A stretch of 64,000 bases of DNA from the NCBI GenBank assembly GCA_944989445.1, contig CALYLW010000426.1:394501-458500 (forward strand). Reading direction: 5' to 3'. The notes under the pieces are model-generated. The model had not been told where the DNA came from, made no database searches, and saw nothing but the letters and a program-made list of their open reading frames with translations. Below, piece after piece: positions 59,864-64,000 of this stretch; the first letter of the stretch is position 1; the number at the start of each line of letters is the position of its first letter. The position numbers and the translations under genes were made by a program. This DNA comes from Ampullaceana balthica. Its lineage: Eukaryota > Mollusca > Gastropoda > Lymnaeidae.

Positions 59864-60200
59864 AATAAAATGAACAAAAAAACTTTTTTAAAAAAGATGA
59901 GGCCTAGCTGCATTGAGGAATGTAGAATCTCGCATGAAAAAGCAGAAAATAATTTTTAGTCACAAACTAAGTAGTCACACAGGGGGACTCAGAACTTTTG
60001 TGTTAAGTTTATCAAATTTTATATCTCACATTAAATCCCACAATGGATCACAATAAATATCAATAAAACTAATGAGTTCCCCTGTGTGACTACTTAGTTT
60101 GCAAATAAAAATTATTTTCTGCTTTTTCATGCGAGATTCTACATTCCTCACAGCAGCTGGGCCTCATCTTTTTAAAAAAGTTTTTTTGTTCATTTTATTT
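59864..60200. mobile_element. Foldback element with ~127-bp arms
   Basis: Arms 59864-59990 and 60073-60200 are reverse complements with very few differences (for example gaacaaaaaaactttttt, tgtagaatctcgcatgaaaa, aaactaagtagtcacacagg), separated by 82 bp. No transposase. It lies on the boundary of a Helitron-like fragment, so the target site is unclear. If transcribed in either direction it forms a long perfect-stem RNA. Confidence 0.85.
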
Positions 60201-60274
60201 TCTACTTTTGCGCCTTAACAAAAGATTTGTAAAACTTAATTTCATTCATGAAAATTTAAACTCTTTAAACAACC

Positions 60275-60720
60275 CCGTAAAAACAACGTTTTTGACTATA
60301 AATCCCTTATAAAAGAGAAATAACTAAAAAAGTATTGATCATGCTTAAACGCGACAAACATTTACAGACTCAGATTGCCTTAAATCCCCTTTGTTGTAAA
60401 ACAGAGGGGGCAGGGAAAAGGTTTGGTCACGGATGGCTGAACTTAACTCAGTGTGACGCCTAAAATGTCAACAAAAGCTGGCCGCTACATATAGAGATAA
60501 AATAAAAATGTATTATTTTTATTACGGTACATTCAATCGATCTGAAAATTTAATAGCTTAATTCTCCCCACAAGCCAAACCTACTGCAAAAATTTCAGCA
60601 CTCTAGCAAGTCATAAAACATGTTTACGAGCATTTTGAAAATTGACAACAGATCCTGAAGCGTTGTTGCGTTGACGACATATACAGATCCAGAATCGCGC
60701 ACGAGTTAATATGATAGGGG
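60275..60720 (+). mobile_element. Helitron-like fragment related to 3640-4105
   Basis: Shares ordered blocks with 3640-4105: ccccgtaaaaacaacg, tttttgactataaatccc, tagagataaaataaa, caatcgatctgaaaat, tgcaaaaatttcagc and cgagttaatatga. The blocks are diverged and neither terminus is convincing here. Confidence 0.45.
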
Positions 60721-61543
60721 CCTCAAAAATTGAATTTAATGACATGGATATTTTGGTTAAAATTTTCTATCATTATAGTTTGTATATTCATAGTTTTAGT
60801 TATTTTAATCTCTAAATGGATGACTCATTGTATAAAACAATTTAACATTTATTAAAATGTATTTCCATTTTGCAGAAAAGACAAGAATTAAGTAATAACT
60901 GTATGTCGCATGAAGTGGTTAGTGGTGAATCAATTCAATGAACTTGCAAACATCAATGATTCAGCAATTCATCAATACATCAGAGAATGCCAAAGAAGGA
61001 CTTACTTGCAAGGAAGTGGCATAATCAGCTGACCAGGAAAAAAGACTGGCCCTATTAACATATGTAAAAAAAACATTAGACTTACAGGTTAAAATGTGAC
61101 TGAAAAGCCATGGACAAAGATTGCACATGTGACTTTGTTTCAGTGCAGCTAGGGACTAGGGGTGCTCACTTTTTAAAAAGAAACAAACTAAAACTTGTAT
61201 GCAACAATTGGAATTGGAATAACTTGAATAACAAACTTACAGTTTACAATCAAGGAATAGACAAAAAGATTTTGAAGAGTCCCTTTTTTCATTTAATACA
61301 AAAAAATTGAGATGCCTCCCCTCCCCCACTTTTTTATTTCTATTTTTAGAAGCCATTTATCTTTGTCAAAAATAGTACTTCTCATTTATTGTTTTGCAAA
61401 TGACTTTCATCAAGATCCAACAAAACATGAGGACATAATTCAGAACAAAAATCATACTGTAATTGCCAGTTTGTTTCTACTAAGAGGGCACTGGTAGATA
61501 TCTGGCTCAGAATACAACTTTGATTGGTGTACCTGGTGGTGTT
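60721..61543. other. PDSS1-B intron 1, part without recognised feature
   Basis: AT-rich sequence. The stretch at 60990-61160 has similarity in wording to 38825-38990 in intron 1 of copy A (gcaaggaagtggcataatca against taaggaagtggcgtaagca), so part of the original intron sequence is probably preserved. Confidence 0.4.
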
Positions 61544-62897
61544 CATGGGCGGCCGCAGAAAATATTGTAGGGGGGGGGGCAAAAAATTTTTGAAGTGATT
61601 TTTAACCCATAATTCTTAGCGCTATACACAGATTTTTTTGCCGGCCACGTGACCATTATCCTTTATTAATATTGTTATAAAATATACACGTACACCTTTT
61701 ACTGATCATATGACCCCAACACTTAAAAGCTTCTGATATAAGATTTTTTTTAACTTAATTAATTCATATGCTTCTGTGGTCCAATGGTTGTCGGCTGGGT
61801 TTTTTTATCTCAAAGTAACAGGTAGTGGATCGAATTTCGGTTGGAGACTTCTTTTTTTTCTTCTTTTTAAAAATTTTTTTAATTTTAATCTATCTTTGTA
61901 ATTTCTTTTTTAACTACTTTCTATTATCTATAATTTATAATTATGAGGTATTAGTATTGTAAGTATGGCATTTCTGGAAGTGTTGACAGTGAGGGGATGA
62001 ATCCGTGCTGGAGGGGTCAAGCTGGGGCGAATTAAGACTGCACGAGGCCCCTGGCTTTAGCCAGTTCAGCCCCCTCCCCTAAATCCGCCATAGGGCTCAA
62101 GTGATCACGTTGTGAACCGAGACTATACAAGGATGGGCCACTGTTATGGGGTAGCTAGAAATCAGGCATTGTAAAGATCAACATTTCTGAACAATGCTTT
62201 TAAAGTATATGAGATTGAGCATATAAACAGTTAATACAGTTTATTTATGATCCTTACTACCACCGTTGCAAACAACTCCGTCCGTTATTGGTCACGTCCT
62301 ATAACCAACTCGTTCAGTCTGGAGGGCCATGCCTTTGTCTAGTCCCCGGTCTACAGTACGTAACTATTTAATATGTCAATCATGATGATTGAATCATCTT
62401 GTACCACCACCCCCCAGATTAAGACGGGGGTGGGGGTGGGGTACCATGACCCGCTCTGGTCTCTTTGATGTTAGCCCCTGGTCTGGTTTGGACAATCGCA
62501 ATCATTTTCCCTGGTCAGTGCTTCGCACGGCTGACCTTTACATAACAGAGTCTACATTTAGTACCTCTGAGCATCTGGACGCGGTTTGGTCTATTCATCT
62601 ATCCAAGCTACCGCATGGGACATTTCACACATCTTGGTCAGTCCTGACCAGACTACCAGTCCTACCAGCAACAGGAATCTTTGATCTAAAGACCCTTTAA
62701 CCGCCCTAATTCTCTACAATATAGAAAATATAAACATAATTACACAGTAAAACGAGATCAGCATCAGCTTAGTTACTTTTCTCTTTATTTTCTCTTTACT
62801 TTAATACATTTTTAGTCTATTTTTGTCAATTTATTTTTAAAATCAATAAATCCAGGGGGGGCAAGCGCCCCCCTTGCCCCCCCTGCGGGCGCCCATG
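61544..62897. mobile_element. hAT-like element with 15-bp TIRs and perfect 8-bp duplication
   Basis: Termini CATGGGCGGCCGCAG and, reverse-complemented, CATGGGCGCCCGCAG differ at one position. GTGGTGTT is duplicated exactly on both sides (61536-61543 and 62898-62905). Both subterminal regions are long G or C runs. The interior includes a tRNA-like stretch (gtggtccaatggttgtcggc, about 61795) and a GC-richer block at 62390-62700 with a 100-codon open frame of unknown origin and no hAT transposase motif. It is non-autonomous and recent, judging from the perfect duplication. Confidence 0.82.
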
Positions 62898-63452
62898 GTG
62901 GTGTTGATGATATATTTTTAATAGAGAGCCCAACAATAAATATTAATCCATAGTAACAAAAAATGTGCCTATAAATTATTAACTTTAAGGGGAAAATAAA
63001 TTTAATCTAAGTTTTAAAAAAATATAAATTGTTTTGAAAGAAATCAAATTATTTCAAGAATTTAAAATGAAAGTGTGGCCTCCGTTTTTAAAGAAAAGAA
63101 GAAAAAATGAGTTGCTGAGAGTGAAAAAATGTACAAGTATAAGCAATTTATTATAATATTATAACAAAGCAGTTAATTAAACGTGAAAATTGAAAAGTGG
63201 AAGTACTGGAAGTCTAGCTTCCATACTCCAAATAACATGCACTACTACAGTCAATACAGAGATGTAAGTCCTGGTCCCAGTTGTACAACAGAAAACAAGA
63301 ACTACCTGTGGGTTGTTCACTGATGGAAATTGATAAGATATGCACGAAATTCTGTAAAGACAATCATTTAAGTTATGAGAAAATTTTAAAGCACTCCATT
63401 TCCACAAACATTTTTCTAGCAGAATGTACGACTTTCCTTTCGATAGGGCCAT

Positions 63453-63540
63453 TTAAAAAAAAACAATGTACATGTACATTTAATTATTACTCGCTTAACT
63501 TTAACTTGGTTACTTCCCTTTAATTTTTGTGAAATGGATT
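63453..63540 (-). promoter_or_regulatory. PDSS1-B promoter-proximal block
   Basis: About 40-80 bp upstream of the copy B start codon, the minus strand keeps aagggaagtaaccaagttaa, matching the block upstream of copy A. The intervening leader has diverged. Copy B may therefore still be transcribed. Confidence 0.4.
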
Positions 63541-64000
63541 TTGCCCAGTAAACCAAAGTCCAAAACTGACGACGAAGATACTTTATATAAATTTACATAT
63601 ACTACATTTTCAAACAAAAAAAATATATATTTGAACCAAAGAATATTTCATTAAATTGCATTAGCCTCGCGATAATTGAAATATTCAGATGCGTTTTTAC
63701 GAACGTTTTTTTTTAAATATTGATTATTATTTATGCAGTTTACATTTTTAAAAATTTTTTAATGCACAATTTAGAGAGTAGTATAAACAATCTGAGTGGT
63801 CCAAACATAGTAAGATCTGAATAGTTATCGTATTACCATGACTTAACTTTATCCCATGACAATGACGTGACTATTTCATGACAACATGAACTGATTTTTC
63901 AATGAAACATAATTATTAACCAGTTATTAATCAAAGATCCATATAGTACTTACGCACAAAATTATAAATTTTCAAAGCATTTCATGTTAGTTTACAGTTA
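63541..64000. other. Sequence upstream of PDSS1-B
   Basis: AT-rich, with no gene, repeat or transposon terminus recognised up to the window end. Confidence 0.45.

Larger units (their letters stand above)
47267..63452 (-). pseudogene. PDSS1 copy B: tandem duplicate with frameshift and lost catalytic residues
   Basis: Ten exons mirror copy A: 63452-63306, 55852-55583, 55317-55184, 51097-50959, 50488-50378, 50156-50047, 49603-49523, 48165-48052, 47848-47768, 47407-47267. Eight have exactly the length of their partner. Exon 1 is 24 nt shorter and exon 5 is 111 instead of 112 nt. The single missing base before the donor makes exon 6 read GTG AGC TAA, stopping after about 269 residues, before the second Asp-rich motif. 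DDIID (207-211) is kept, but Arg-Arg-Gly behind it is Cys-Lys-Arg (216-218), GKPT is GKTT, LATAP is LSNAP and VGDYIL is VADYIL. Splice sites and the other nine frames are intact, so the copy is young, or expressed as an exon-6-skipped form (405 aa). A base-calling error at the deletion cannot be excluded. Confidence 0.85.

Overview
The window looks like nuclear DNA of an animal. It is AT-rich, its genes are split into short exons with GT/AG introns, and most of the rest is transposable elements and tandem repeats. The SINE, LINE and Helitron mix together with the divergence of the two recognisable genes suggests a lophotrochozoan, perhaps a gastropod mollusc. That placement is inference from general familiarity and was not tested.

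Layout. (1) 1-10.4 kb has no host gene. It is a stack of mobile elements: tRNA-derived SINEs, hAT elements with 8-bp target duplications, a PIF-like MITE, Helitron-like DNA, 5'-truncated LINE copies and a long inverted repeat. (2) 10400-20340 (+) is a 13-exon gene for TUT1/Star-PAP, the U6 snRNA uridylyltransferase / nuclear poly(A) polymerase: zinc finger, RRM, nucleotidyltransferase core and PAP-associated domain, about 890 aa. Its introns hold a pogo-like element with a nested solo LTR, two hairpins and a 63-bp minisatellite. (3) 22865-44187 (-) is a complete 10-exon gene for PDSS1, polyprenyl diphosphate synthase subunit 1 of ubiquinone side-chain synthesis, 450 aa, converging tail to tail on TUT1. 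Its second intron is swollen to 8.8 kb by a 2.5-kb satellite of about 44-bp units, a decayed LINE and a Ginger-type DNA transposon. Its first intron holds a run of 64 C and a pogo-like element with a nested hAT MITE. (4) 47267-63452 (-) is a second PDSS1 copy with all ten exons at matching splice phases, plus homologous 3' flank and promoter-proximal sequence. It has lost one base at the end of exon 5 and several family-conserved residues, so I call it a probable pseudogene. Skipping exon 6 would restore the frame. (5) Helitrons, a LINE with a nearly open reverse transcriptase, a foldback element and a hAT element with 15-bp terminal repeats occupy the introns of this copy.

How the parts relate. 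TUT1 (nuclear RNA tailing) and PDSS1 (mitochondrial prenyl chain synthesis) have no obvious functional link. The PDSS1 pair is a tandem duplication whose introns were invaded independently afterwards. One LINE family supplies most of the retrotransposon debris, and its 3' terminal stem-loop plus AGATA-type tail is also the 3' end of a tRNA-derived SINE here. This indicates a LINE/SINE mobilisation partnership. Exon coordinates come from hand alignment of reading frame, splice signals and remembered family motifs. No alignment program, RNA data or database search was used.
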